Shown here in pieces: positions 11,160 to 22,222 of a DNA stretch of 64,000 nt (within the stretch, counting starts at the first letter, position 1; the number at the start of each line of letters is the position of its first letter). The stretch lies in assembly GCA_037127255.1 (NCBI GenBank), contig JBANSL010000018.1, forward strand, positions 18,387,175 to 18,451,174, read 5' to 3'. The DNA is from Persicaria tinctoria (Eukaryota; Streptophyta; Magnoliopsida; Caryophyllales; Polygonaceae). The position numbers were made by a program, and so were the translations under genes. The notes below the pieces were generated by a model that was not told the DNA's origin, ran no database searches, and worked only from the letters and a program-made list of their open reading frames with translations.

Positions 11160-12250
11160 GAGTTTCTGGGATGAATATTTCTTTAATTTTTCCGAATATT
11201 AATGAATTACCGTGCTAGTGAGATGACTAATTGAGTTAAAAGGGTGATTTTGATGAATGTTTATTAGATTGATATGAATATTGGTGAAATGATTCTTGTC
11301 GTTGGTGAATAATTGCGTTACTTTGATGAATATTTCTATGAATTTGTCGAATATTGGTGAATTATTGTGCTCTTGATACGAATATTGTGCTTTTTTGGGT
11401 GAATATTTCAATGTATAATTGAGTTTAAAAGGGATTTTGATTAATATATGTTGGCTTGATATGAATATTGGTAAAAAGATGCTTGTCTTCGAAGAATAAT
11501 TGAATTAATTTGATGAATATCTCTGTAAATTTTGCGAATATTGATGAATTAGTGTGCTATTGAGATGAATATTGATGAATAATTGTTATCGTGATATGAA
11601 TATTGGTGGAAGGATTCTTGTCTTTGATGAATAAGTGAATTACTTTGATGAATATTTCTGTAATTTTGCCGAATATTGATGAATTAGTGTTCTCTTGAGA
11701 CGAATATTGTGCTCTTGACATGAAAATTGTGATGAATATTTCGACATCTTGAATAACTTTAATATTTGTGCTCCTAAGATGAATGTTGTGTATTGAATGC
11801 CTTTAATGTTGATGAATAATTGAGTTCAAATATTATTGTCATTGTTGAATACTTGAGTTACTTTGATGAATAGTTATGGCAATTTGTAGAATATTGATGA
11901 AGAATTGTGCACTTGAGATCAATATTGTGCTCTTGAGATGAATATATCGATGCATTGAATGCCTAGAATATTTTTGTTGTTGAGATGAATATTGTGTATT
12001 GAATGCCTTGAATGTGTGTTTGATGAATAATTGAGTTTAAATGGGATTTTGATGAATAATTGTTACCTTGATATGAATATTGGTTGACAGATTCTTGTCT
12101 TTGATGAACATTTCTGTAATTTTGTCGAATATTGATGAATTATTGTGCTGTTGCGACGAATATTGTGCGCTTGAGAAACTGTGATGAATATTTCAATGCC
12201 TTGAATGACTTGAGTATTTGGGCGCCTTGAGATGAATATTTTATGAGCAT
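11160..12250. repeat. degenerate tandem repeats of GATGAATATTG type
   Basis: About 1.1 kb is built from diverged copies of GATGAATATTTCTG, GTCGAATATTGATGAATTA and TTGTGCTCTTGAGATGAAT. They recur in roughly the same order with a higher-order period of about 150-200 bp. Copies differ by many substitutions and small indels, so the array is old. No coding was seen on either strand. Confidence 0.75.
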
Positions 12251-12301
12251 TCATGTGTGAATGAAAGGTGTATGTTGATTTTATGAGCATTCATGTGTCC
12301 A

Positions 12302-12499
12302 TCAGGTCGGAAGATGATGGCTAGACGAGCTGGAAAGACAAGCATCGATGGAGAGAAAGAAGCATTTTCAAACAAATTGACTGGGAAATGGGCATTGTAT
12401 CTAGAAGACAACAGTGATGACTTTGAAGAACAACTAGAGAGTGAGTATTTGTGTGTGGTTAAGGGGAGTTGTTGGTTATTGGTGAGTGACAACAATTGA
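12302..12499 (+). CDS. short exon-like open frame, unrecognised
   Basis: The frame reads MMARRAGKTSIDGEKEAFSN and then about 30 residues including an acidic stretch (YLEDNSDDFEEQLE). Codon composition looks coding-like. A GT after the acidic stretch at about 12440 may be a splice donor, in which case the following residues are intronic. It lies just inside the right part of the AT-bounded module. No function is assigned. Confidence 0.3.
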   Translation, partial: SGRKMMARRAGKTSIDGEKEAFSNKLTGKWALYLEDNSDDFEEQLESEYLCVVKGSCWLLVSDNN

Positions 12500-13014
12500 A
12501 AAAGGCTGATGATTTGTTTAAGCTATTTGAAACAGTTGTTTGTAACTATTGATTCTAAAGATGTATAATATTCGATTGATTTAAAGAGTTATCAATTACC
12601 TTTAAAATTATAGAATTATTCAGTGGAATCATGGTAACTATTCTATGATTTGAGAATATTTATTCAACTGATTGTGGAATCATGACAACCGTCAATGATG
12701 ATCAAAGATCTCATGTAACAAATTAATTGATATCTTGATTTGTATGACGAAAAAATATTTAAAAAAAGGCAATTGGCGTAAATTGGCAAAAAAAATAAAA
12801 AAAAATCAAATGTTCCCACGTTTTCCTCCCTATCAAGATTTGAACAGTTACACCAAAGGTGGTGTGCTACACACGCCTCTCTTGTGAGAGTGGAGTGCTA
12901 TCACCCATGGGTCCCACTTTTTTTTTATTAAAAATAAATTATTTAAATTCAGGATTAATCACAACCTTCGATTTTGATTCGATCAACGACTTATATTGTA
13001 AACATTTGATCCAT

Positions 13015-13016
<2 letters not shown>

Positions 13017-13068
<52 letters not shown>
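13017..13068. repeat. (AT)n microsatellite
   Basis: About 26 AT units. Frames through it give meaningless IYIYIY peptides. Confidence 0.97.
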
Positions 13069-13072
<4 letters not shown>

Positions 13073-13120
13073 GATTCACCCTAGCAATGGTTTGAATTTG
13101 AGTAGTGATGATTCCTTTAT

Positions 13121-13450
13121 ATTTTTTTATTTTTTTTTTGATAAGGAAATAATTCGAGGCCGGACAGGCCCGGACCTCGAGAGGCCGACAAAGTCGGCAG
13201 ACGGCAAGCCGTCTAAACATACAACAAACGAAATAGAAAAGATAACATAAAATACATCAAAATAGCACCCAAAGAAAACCCGGAAATAACCCAAGACCTA
13301 AGCAAACTAGCGGACAAAACAACGAGAGAAAGGAAGTCGTCACGGAGAAGTGGATAGCGAGCGCATGGAACAGCACTAGCTGACACGATGTCTCACCGCC
13401 GGAAAGATGGAAAACAGAAATCCTTGTAAGGCAAAGGCGACACCTGGGGA
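13121..13450 (-). mobile_element. 330-bp SINE or 5'-truncated LINE with 17-bp target duplication
   Basis: The perfect 17-bp direct repeat AGTGATGATTCCTTTAT lies at 13104-13120 and 13451-13467. The inserted 330 bp starts with an oligo-T on the plus strand followed by GATAAGGAAATAATTCG, so it is the minus-strand copy of a retroposon ending CCTTATC-polyA. The 3' end has paired motifs (GCCGACAAAGTCGGC, GACGGCAAGCCGTC) that can form hairpins. No coding was seen. It is the same tail family as the 4631-10020 copy. Confidence 0.85.
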
Positions 13451-13470
13451 AGTGATGATTCCTTTATTAA

Positions 13471-13998
13471 TTTAAATGATGTATGATAATAATAATAATG
13501 ATGATTAAAATTTGAAAAATAGGTATAAAAATATGTATGATTTGGACTGAAGAGAGGATAATTATTATGAAATACAAGAAGTAATTAAAAGTAGCGGCAT
13601 TAATAAGGTTGTGAACGTACTATAGCAATCTCCGCCCGAATTCAGTGCATTTGATTGTTTCCCGTCAATTCAATGAACTGATAACTCCAAAACTCACCCA
13701 CAAAAAATTAAAATAAAAAGCTAGAGGGCTTCAGTCATCACCCCCACTCTACAATCTACATAGTCCATCCATCCATATCATGCTCAATGCTCAATTGCTC
13801 ATGCATGCCCCCACCCCCACCCCCACCCCCACTCACTTGCTTAGTTGCTTGCTTTACATATTTCATATTTGTCACTTTCTATTTTTATAAAGCTTTAGCA
13901 TCCCCATCCAGTTAAAACAAATCATCTTTTAATTAATTATATATAGTAGTATATGTATTCAATTAACTGTTCCTTTATCCTATACCTTAATTACCTTA
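13471..13998. other. intergenic spacer with a CCCCCA run
   Basis: AT-rich spacer with a short (CCCCCA)n tract at about 13807-13836. No gene was seen. Confidence 0.6.
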
Positions 13999-14056
13999 AG
14001 AATATATGGGGCGTTATATTTACACCGCTAATTTTTACTATTTACACCGCAAATCC

Positions 14057-14346
14057 ACCGCATTTCTATGCGGTGACTTAATCAAATTTTAACCCGATAT
14101 ACCGCATGTACATGCGGTATGTCCGTTGACCGTATAAATATACCACATGTACATGCGGTGGGTTAGGCTAAAACGGAGTTCATAATACGAGAAACCGGTT
14201 GGGTCGAAGTTATCCGAACCCCACCGCATGGGTATGCGGTGGTTTTTAAAAATATTTAAAGTTTGGGTAAGAATCTACCGCATATCCATGCGGTATTTTG
14301 TTACCGTTGTGGCTACGGTAAAAATTATACCGCATCTCCATGCGGT
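14057..14346. repeat. left array of six ACCGCAT-N4-ATGCGGT palindromes
   Basis: The 18-bp palindromes start at 14057, 14101, 14142 (one arm reads ACCACAT), 14223, 14277 and 14329. Their spacers are TTCT, GTAC, GTAC, GGGT, ATCC and CTCC. The arms are nearly invariant while the 4-nt centre varies. The last two end less than 100 bp upstream of a TATA box (TTATAAATAG, 14371-14380), so they could act both as transposase sites and in promoter control. The arrangement is seen in the sequence; the function is an inference. Confidence 0.9.
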
Positions 14347-14370
14347 ATGTTTTTTACCGTTGGGGGCCCA

Positions 14371-14380
14371 TTATAAATAG
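14371..14380 (+). promoter_or_regulatory. TATA box of the MULE gene
   Basis: TTATAAATAG lies 125 bp upstream of the first ATG (14505) of the transposase-type gene, between the palindrome array and the open frame. Confidence 0.55.
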
Positions 14381-14504
14381 GCGTGGGGGGCCCATTTCTC
14401 CGACACACCGAATCTTCTCCGATTCCTTTCTTTCCGAGCCCGACTTTTGGTTCCGTCGATCCCCCGTCCCTATTTCTACCACCACTTTGTACCCGAGTTT
14501 TGAG

Positions 14505-17500
14505 ATGGTGAAGGACAATCGTGGAAAAGCCGCGGCTGATGATGTCGGTCCTTTTCGGAGACATCCGTTACAGGTAACATTTAATGTTTACAAAAATCAA
14601 TTTGCTTTATTTTTTAACCTGAAGGAAATAGTGTTAACATTTAATTGTTATATATAATGTAGCCGGAACCCACTATACAGAGGAGGAGGACGACAGATGT
14701 ACCGCCACAGCTTGAGACACAGACTGAGCAACAACCACAGACTCAGACACAACCTCAACCTAAGGTATGTTAAAATCGTTACTAGGTGTAGGGAAATTGA
14801 AATCGAATAAGTATATATTTCTGTTTTCTTAGGAATTGATATTATTAGGTTGAAATCATTAATAAACCTTTGGAAAATCTTGCAACATTTCAGTCACACG
14901 ATATAGTATCGTATTCGAGCTATAGGATTCTGTCAAATACTAGGTGTAGGGAAATTGAAATCGAATAAGTATATATTTATGTTTTCTTAGGAATTGTTAG
15001 TATTAAGACGAAATCAGTAATAAACCTTACGAAAATCTTGCCACATGTAGACACTCATACGATATAGTATTGTAATTGAGCGATAGGATTCTGACAAATA
15101 TATTTTAATTTACACAGTCCGCGTTATCGAGAAATTTAGGAGAGAGGGTGGTTTTGCAATCTGCTAGGAGAGCTGCCATTAGGGAGAGACATACGTTACA
15201 GGATGTATCAGTTCCTATGGAGACGGATAGTGACGCGGTAGATGATGATACCGAGGCTGCCGTCAGGGAGAGGCAGACGTTGGAGGATGTAGTGGATCCT
15301 CCGGAGAGGGATACTGAGACGGTAGGAGCTGATACGGGGCTATCTTCTCAGACACGTGTTGACCAGAGTGACGGTTTGGGGCACACGTCACAGTCGTCTA
15401 TAGAGACATATCAGAGTCTGGTGCAGATTGAGCTGGCGTTGATGTCTGACCACACGGATGACCCAGCGGTGCAGTCGACCGAAGAGTCTAGTCAAGGAGA
15501 CCAGAGTATTGAGATGATGTCTGTATAAGAAGTCTTTCGCTCTCCGTTGGAATGCATCCAATCCCCTCACACCTCATCGACGGTCATTTTCTAATATGGT
15601 TAACGACAACACCAATCGACGGCCTTCAAGCCCAGGGGAGGAAGCACCTACAACTACGCCAATGGCCGATAACTCACCACCCCCTCGTCTTCCGGTATGT
15701 GATTAATGTTTATCATTTGGAATGTCGTTATAGGTAGAATATAGGTAGTTGAATAACCAGAATATAGGTAGTGGAATCTAAACGTAGGGGAATAAATTAG
15801 ATTCTGAAATAAAGCAGACGGAAACCATGAATGGGTCACGTAATATATATGTACTGTTTGCATGCTGGCAACTACCACTGGAGGAGCAGGCTGATCCGAT
15901 GCCGAAAGACGGTCAGGACGATCAGGCCCGTAACCAGGAGTACCGCGATTACACTCCCGAATTTGCTACATCCCAGTCGTGGACCAATCGCGACGATCTC
16001 CTACAACACTGTCGTGGCACAACATTAAAGCTTAATATGGTTTTGACAATCAAGCGTTCTTGGGGGGAGCACTCCTACAAGGCGTGGGAGTCTATTGCTC
16101 GCATGTGAGAAGTACGACCAGTACACTCCCCGTAAGAGACCGCGAGTAGCCGAAGATGATGCAAGCGGGAACACGCGCAGAGCTGTTTCGAAGATAGAGG
16201 GGTGTCCGTTTGCATTGTCTGGCGTGGAGTTCAAACGGGGCGAATGGGGCCTGAACGTTATTCATGGCAAGCACAACCATCTACTCCCCGGTACATTGGA
16301 CGGTCACCTGTACGTCGGACGAATGGATACAGATGAAAGAGACACTACGTTGGCCCTTACCGTCGCTGGTACCCCACCAAAACCGATTTTAGCTACATTG
16401 AAGATGACAGCTGATGCACGACAGAAGTTGAACTTCACATCGCGGCGCCAAGTGTACAATGCGAGAGCAAAGTTTAAAGCTGAAGCGAGAGGAGATCGAA
16501 CGGTCTCCCAGGAAGCACTCCGCATTTTGCGGGAGAAGGGTTACTTCTACTCCACGAAGAGATCCCATGACGATCCAACAGGCTTCAAGATCTATTCATC
16601 GCCCATACAGACGCTCGCCATCTTATAGCCATGTTTCCATACGCCGTCCTCGTCGACAGTACATACCGGACGAATGCGTACGTTTCTATATACACTTATT
16701 CTTTTACCCCTTCCCACCAGGGTTTGCGAACTCAAATATTTCATTGTGCAGGTACGGGATCCCTTTGTGTGAGTTCGTTGGATCTACTTGCACAAAGAAG
16801 AACTTCGTCATCGGGTTCTGCTTCATGTCGCACGAGAACACAGATACGTACATTTGGGCGTTGGGGCAGCTCGTTTACCTCATGCGAGGTAATCTTCCTA
16901 ACGTTGTTGTCATTGATCGAGAGTTGGGGTTGATTGCGGCGCTACGAGAAGTTCTTCCCAATGTCAGGCATATGTTGTGCACAATGCACGTCCTCCGACG
17001 ATGCGAAGAAGCTGCTTTCCAGAAGTCAAAGAATCTTGATGTTGGTAGGCGTTTCAAGAACGCATGTGTTGGCCTGTTCCAATCCAGATCGGTTGAAACT
17101 TTCGCCGCTAGAAGGAGGGGTATGCATGTAGAGTGGGGGCATATCGAAGGGCTTAATGCCGTATTTAGAGGCGACGTGGTTACGAGATTACTCGGAGCAG
17201 ATAGTTCGTGCATGGACAGACACAATCCAGCATTTTGGTACGACCACGACGAACAGGTGCACCTACGTTTTCATTATAAAATTCATTATACACGTAATTT
17301 GTTTACATATAACGATCTTCACCTGCGAATCTCACTTATCTTTTAGGGTTGAGGCTGCTCATTCTGTGTTGAAAAAGACCTTAAACTCTGCAGTCGGTGA
17401 TTTCACTCACATGATAAACACAATCGAACTGATGATGGCGGATCAAATAAGGGAGGTGAAAAATACATTGGGGAGAGCGAACAACACCTAGCCTACAGAC

Positions 17501-18316
17501 TCCCACGGCCTATGGATTTTCGTTCGAATTCGGAATATTGTGTCGAAGGAATGTTTCAACCTGTTGTTCGAAATCTACACAAAGATGGAAGCCGAGCCAC
17601 CTTCGCAACCATGTAGAGATGCATACTGGAGGGACGTCTACGGTCTTCCATGCACACATGACATGCAAGCTTGTCGAGACACGCAGATACCCATCAGACC
17701 ATCCCAGATACACATTTTTTGGAAGCAATTGGATTTCAAGAGGCCTCATGTTGACAACGTCCAGGATAACACTCCCCTCAGCAGAGGTGATGTGGACATG
17801 TCGCGCATGATCAGTTTGTTCCAGAGCGGAGCTATGGACGAGGATACAAGTTGGAGAATCGCGTCGGCATTCAACGACGGGGATCGTCCCTCCCATACAC
17901 CATTGACCACCCTTGACCCGGAGGACCGTAGACCGCCCGGGAGACAGAGGACTCGCCACCCCTGTCAGACGAACCATCTACCTTGGGAACGTGAGCGTGC
18001 TCGGGCTCAACGTCGGGCAGATAGACAGGCGACCACTGGATCCGCACGAGGGCGAGGTCGAGGTCGGGGTCAACCGGCATCAAACGAAACAGATGACGTG
18101 GAAGGTACTGAGGAGGCCACTGGGTCCAACGACATTGCCATCGACGACCCTCCTAGGGGCCGAGGAGTAGGCAGAGGTCGAGGACGGGGTCGGGGAAGGG
18201 GACGTGGACGAGGTCGATCAGCGTCGGAGCCAGCTCCGGAGATTGTAGGTGACATTCCAACACCAGCACCTACGGCGCTTCCACCACAGAATCTACCTCG
18301 AGTAGAATTCAATTAG
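14505..18316 (+). pseudogene. decayed MULE transposase gene, multi-exon
   Basis: Likely exons are 14505-14573, 14663-14764, 15118 to about 15520, about 15596-15694, then coding sequence to 16676, 16753-17257 and 17347-18316. A FAR1-like DNA-binding region reads LACEKYDQY...GCPFALSG...HGKHNH. The DDE core includes VLVDSTYRTN, VVVIDRELGL and RHMLCTMHV, which fits MULE transposases. A SWIM-like end (SQPCRDAYWRDVYGLPCTHD) and an arginine-glycine-rich tail follow. Reading-frame shifts are seen near 16105 and 16580, and again in the 17490-17540 stretch. The TAG at 18314 cuts the frame before the OTU domain. Nuclear transposition is the family role. This copy looks inactive. Confidence 0.8.
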
Positions 18317-18987
18317 GGCACTGGCAACATCGATGAATTCATGATTACTTTCGTACGAGCCGTCACAAATTTTGCAGGTGATGGTCACTGTGGGTATAGG
18401 TCTTTTGCTTGTCTTCTGAACTTGGGACAAGACGCATGGCCTCGAGTTCGACGAGAGCTGGCCGTTGAGCTGCAGCTGCATTCAGATCGGTACCATTACT
18501 ATCCTGCCTTACATGAGCTCATCATGAGGGTCAACTATTTCGGCATGTGTCATGATGCTACGTATTGGATGGAAATTCCGATCATGGGCGAGGTGTTTGC
18601 CACGCTTCACCAGCGTCCTTTGGTGATTGTCACAGATGATGCCTATGTTGTGCCTACCTCTGTACACCACCGGTGGCCCGTCAGTACCGGCCTATGAGGA
18701 GCTAGATGGAATAGCTTTAGTCGGCAACAACAACCATTTCGTTCCGGTACGTTTCATATTTCATATTCATTAATTTGTTAATGTTTTATTTCTCTTTTCT
18801 GATGTCAATATTCACCTTGTATTCACAGATTTGGTTGTTGCCTGTTTCACCTCTTCCTCCAGTCTACGTCACATGGACACGGCATCACGATCGCACGGTC
18901 GACGGTTGGGAAGAGCAGTTTGCAGCGAGGATTGCACGATATAGAGTTTATCGCCGTCGTGATGGTGACCGTCCCCTATCGTATTAG
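18317..18987 (+). pseudogene. OTU-like cysteine protease domain of the MULE gene
   Basis: The frame continues in phase after the TAG at 18314-18316. GDGHCGYRSFACLL carries the catalytic Asp and Cys expected of OTU deubiquitinases, and GNNNHFVP just before a donor at about 18748 carries the His. The last exon (18829-18987) reads IWLLPVSPLPPVYVTWTRHH and ends SY-stop. A one-base frame shift lies near 18655. MULE proteins with C-terminal OTU domains are known in plants. Whether this one removes ubiquitin is not known. With one stop and one frameshift, the domain is nearly intact. Confidence 0.75.
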
Positions 18988-19272
18988 CACTTTCCACTTT
19001 CTGGTGTCATTTTTCGAACTTCATATGTTCAATTGGGATGTATCTTTGTCTATTCCACTTCACAAATTATTTTCCGAACTCCATATTTTCGTCATCGAGG
19101 ATATTTATCGCACTTTCGTTTTAATCAATGTTGATGCAATATCATCTTTCTTTTGAATTCACCCGTTCTGTTTTTTCAAATCACAACTTTATTACAAGTT
19201 AATTCCACTGTAGAAGGATATACTACCGCAGATGTGCCTGTATTATACGATAAATTCGTAGTGTCGGTGTAT

Positions 19273-19527
19273 ACCGCATACCCAAGCGGTGTGTATCGGT
19301 CCCTATCGGTCCATTCAGCTCCTCCAAATAGTTACCCGCAAATCCGGTTATGCGATACCCACCGCATGGGTCTGCGGTGGGGTTGAAACGGAACGGGGAT
19401 ACTCACCGCATCTTCATGCGGTGAGTATCCATACGGTAGGTAGTACCGCATATACATGCGGTATGTCACCGCATGTATATGCGGTAGGTGCGTTGACCGT
19501 CATTAACTCACCGCATATTTATGCGGT
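19273..19527. repeat. right array of six ACCGCAT-N4-ATGCGGT palindromes
   Basis: Copies start at 19273 (right arm AAGCGGT), 19361 (right arm CTGCGGT), 19405, 19445, 19468 and 19510. Their spacers are ACCC, GGGT, CTTC, ATAC, GTAT and ATTT. Spacing between copies is irregular (23-88 bp between starts), so this is not a simple tandem satellite. It mirrors the left array and ends about 50 bp from the element terminus. Confidence 0.9.
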
Positions 19528-19589
19528 GATTAGCGGTGGAAATAGTAAAAATTAGCGGTGGAGATATCGTTTTCGAGAATATATATATA

Positions 19590-20320
19590 TAAATTGAAAA
19601 ACCAAAGTGAGAAACTGTTTTCTGAATAAAATGGACAAATTAATTAATTACCTTGATTAAAAACCCTAAGGAATAAGGATATAGGATCCAAATTCATCCC
19701 CAAATTGAAACAAGAAGCATACAAAACAACTACAAGAAAAACAAATATAGAAAACAACTTGTCAAATTGAAAGGAGAAGCACACAAAACAAACACAAAAG
19801 CCAAAAGAAACACCATGTGAAATTATTTAGGGTAGATTGACGATGGACACAACACACACACACACACGTATATATCAATACTAAATAGATAACACTTCCT
19901 CCGTTACTGGTAAAGTTGTACATATATATTGTGTCGGCACATTTCGGTACGTACGAGTTGCTTATTTTGCATTTGAATTGCTATAAGATCGACTATCGTC
20001 AAGTCATTCTTTTTTAGGATCATCATTGAATTAAGTTATGATTATTGTAGATTGAGTTTATTTATTTATTTTGAGTTTAATTTTAGAGTCTAAGACATTT
20101 TGGGTAAGATTATTTCAGTATTTTAGCCATTTTAATTGAGATAATTAATTAGTTTTTTTCGGGTCGGGTCGGATCTAGTATTCAAATGTTTCAGATCAAA
20201 TCTTGACAAGTCAATGGTATGGGTTTGAATCCCCCAACCCATCCGGAAACCAAAGGGCATCCAAACAAATTAATTAGAATACCGGACAAAAGATCTAACA
20301 TGGGGAAAGCTGGGTTTCTT
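19590..20320. other. AT-rich spacer
   Basis: No gene was seen. A short (CA)n run lies near 19852-19866. The flanking DNA has no open frame of note. Confidence 0.6.
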
Positions 20321-20440
20321 TCATTTTTATAATACCTTATATATATATGTTGAATAACCACTATGGACAATGTTTCATTTTTATAATACCTTATATGTTG
20401 AATAACCACTATGGAGATTGTTTCATTTTTATAATTCCTT
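20321..20440. repeat. ~55-60-bp tandem repeat
   Basis: Two and a half head-to-tail copies of a unit containing ATAATACCTTATATG and TTGAATAACCACTATGGA. One copy has an expanded TATATA stretch. Confidence 0.75.
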
Positions 20441-20504
20441 TTGTATTATTGAATGGCCACTTTGTGGTTTAGACCCATTAAAATCAAATACTCCGTTTTT
20501 TTTA

Positions 20505-21275
20505 GGAAAAATGACTCAAAACAATAGCAACTATCAAATATGAAAAAAAAAATACGAACAAAAAAAATCTCAAAATAATACAAACTATCCACCTATATAT
20601 AAATCAAAAAATAATACAAACTTTAAATTCAACTAAAAATAATTCAAACTATGAACTTTTAATTCAAAATAATACAAACTTTTAAAGTTGGACTAGGAGA
20701 AGAATCAAAACAAAACATTATTTACCAAAATTACAAAAATATGTGTATATAATCACATTTTGCATAAATGGATCCCCTTTATTTTTAAATACACCAAAAC
20801 CACTATTTATTCATTCAACTTTACAAAAAATCACATTTTATTTTGAAATTAAATAAAATCACATCCACTTTATCCATAATTTTTTTTTAAAAAAGAATCA
20901 TATCCTAGCTAGAATTCATGTAATTTTGAGTAATTTCTAAAAATTGGGCTGTATTATACTAATTTGGACAGCCAAATATTGGGTTTGATGTATTTAAAAT
21001 ATAAAAAGTGGATTTGTGCAAATTATGAACAATTATAGATTTTTTTTTATAATTTTGATAAATAAAATTTTATTTTGAATGTTATCCTAATTTAAGTTCA
21101 AAAGTTTGTATTATGTAAAGTCAAAAATTCATTGATTGTATTATTTTTGGTTGATTTTAAAGTTTGTATTATTTTTGGTTTATAGGTGGATAGTTTGTAT
21201 TATTTTGAGACTTTTTTTAGTTCGTATTATTTTTTGTTCATATCTCATATTTGATATTATTTTAAGTCATTTTTT
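20505..21275. mobile_element. foldback MITE with iterated AATAATACAAACT motifs
   Basis: About 190 bp at each end are inverted copies. The left has AAAAATGACTCAAAACAATA and the right, reversed, AAAAATGACTTAAAATAATA. Each arm itself contains four or five diverged repeats of AATAATACAAACT. The centre has no coding. No clean target duplication was found. The ends resemble those of the 1-kb non-autonomous MULE at 45710 (GGAAAAATAACCAAAAATAA), so Mutator affinity is possible. Confidence 0.65.
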
Positions 21276-21507
21276 TTATATTAGTAAATAGTAGTAGTAA
21301 GTAGTTTTCTTATGAAGTCTTTATATAATTTTTAACCATTTTTCTAAAATTTATTCAAAATGGAAAAATAAAAGATATATAGAGTGATTTTTAAATATCT
21401 AAAAAACATTTAGTTTTGAATAATATTATAGATTTGAGGAAAATTCTCTACTTTTTTTTTTATTATGTTTATTTGTTGAGAAATAAGATAATTTTTTTCC
21501 CTAAAAC
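21259..21507. repeat. left copy of a 250-bp direct duplication flanking an LTR element
   Basis: This segment is almost identical to 31112-31361. It starts with ATTTTAAGTCAT, the end of the foldback MITE, and ends CCCTAAAAC directly against the first LTR. It is far longer than a normal 5-bp LTR-element target duplication. Confidence 0.9.
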
Positions 21508-22217
21508 TGATGTGATCCTAGTCGTCAATGAGCTCGAATTCTTTATCTCACAAAGCTATGTTGCCAGGGCCGAACATCAACCCTCGTTTGAGAAAACAAC
21601 ATGGCGACACCGTGGTATTTTGGCTCTATTGGGCTGCATAAAATTCCGATTGAAGCCAATGAGCACTTGTTGGAAAGTTATTTTAAGTGGCTATAACTTC
21701 CATGAAGGACACCTCTCCTAAATCAATCTCTAAGATGCTCAAATTGGACGTTCTTTCCAGAAGCTCCAATCTAGACGCTTTTTTCTTGCTCTTGTTTCTA
21801 TCAAATAAACCCCACATCCATTAGAGATGCTTGTGGGCTACATTTTCATTCTATATATTTCTTGTAAGAACTTCATTTTAAATCAAGCCAAGTTGAGTTT
21901 AGTTAAAGTTTGAGCTACTAATAGCTTCCTATGATTCCGGGTTAAGGATCGAGTTCTTGGTGAGAGGCTAAGAGCGAACCCTTTGGTGAGAGGCCGAGGG
22001 TGACACCCTAGTGAGAGACGAAGGTGTCAAAGGGTCGAGATCCTCGGAGTGCGATTCCGAGAGGATTGAGATCGAGTGTAGGGGATTCAAGGGTGAGAGG
22101 CATGCGAATCTTGCTCCACATATCCCTTCTTTTCAGTTCCCAAAAATCCCAAAATTTAGCCCCACAAAAAGAGCGCTCGAAAGCTCGAGCCTTGGTCGAT
22201 CCGGTCCTCAGGTCTCA
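21508..22217 (+). repeat. LTR A1
   Basis: 710 bp, starting TGATGTGATCCTAG and ending GGTCTCA. It is very similar to A2 at 30383-31090. The repeated GGTGAGAGGC motifs near its 3' end also occur in LTR B in diverged form. Confidence 0.85.
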
Positions 22218-22222
22218 TCATT

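Larger units (their letters stand above)
10534..13069. mobile_element. candidate unclassified transposon bounded by AT runs
   Basis: Both edges are long AT runs, followed inward by related texts. The left has GTGTAAACATCCC...AACAAATTACAACC. The right, read on the minus strand, has ATGTTTACAATATAAG...AAGGTTGTGATTAATCC. Inside the left edge is a GC-rich, 5'-UTR- or exon-like block (about 10740-11025). About 1.1 kb of degenerate repeats follows, then a short open frame at 12302-12496. Neither TIRs nor a target duplication were proven, so the element call is an inference from symmetry. Confidence 0.35.
14008..19575 (+). mobile_element. Mutator-like element (MULE) with transposase and OTU gene
   Basis: A 9-bp target duplication, AGAATATAT, lies at 13999-14007 and 19576-19584. 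The ends are inverted relative to each other over about 45 bp; both carry ACCGCTAATTTTTACTATTT after 15-20 less conserved terminal bases. The plus strand encodes a decayed MULE transposase with a C-terminal OTU-like domain. Each subterminal zone has six 18-bp palindromes of the form ACCGCAT-N4-ATGCGGT. The 9-bp duplication and the DDE-type transposase agree on the superfamily. Several frame breaks show this copy is not autonomous now. Confidence 0.93.

Noticed and set aside
12939..13220. Open frames through the (AT)n tract giving IYIYIY peptides on both strands
   Set aside because: They are produced by the dinucleotide repeat and have no other coding support.
18070..18312. Minus-strand frame with PRPRPLPRPRP text
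   Set aside because: It is the reverse reading of the arginine-glycine-rich codons of the MULE gene.
14057..19527. CRISPR-like reading of the regular 18-bp repeats
   Set aside because: The host is a plant, the spacers are only 4 nt, and the repeats sit symmetrically in the ends of a Mutator-like element.
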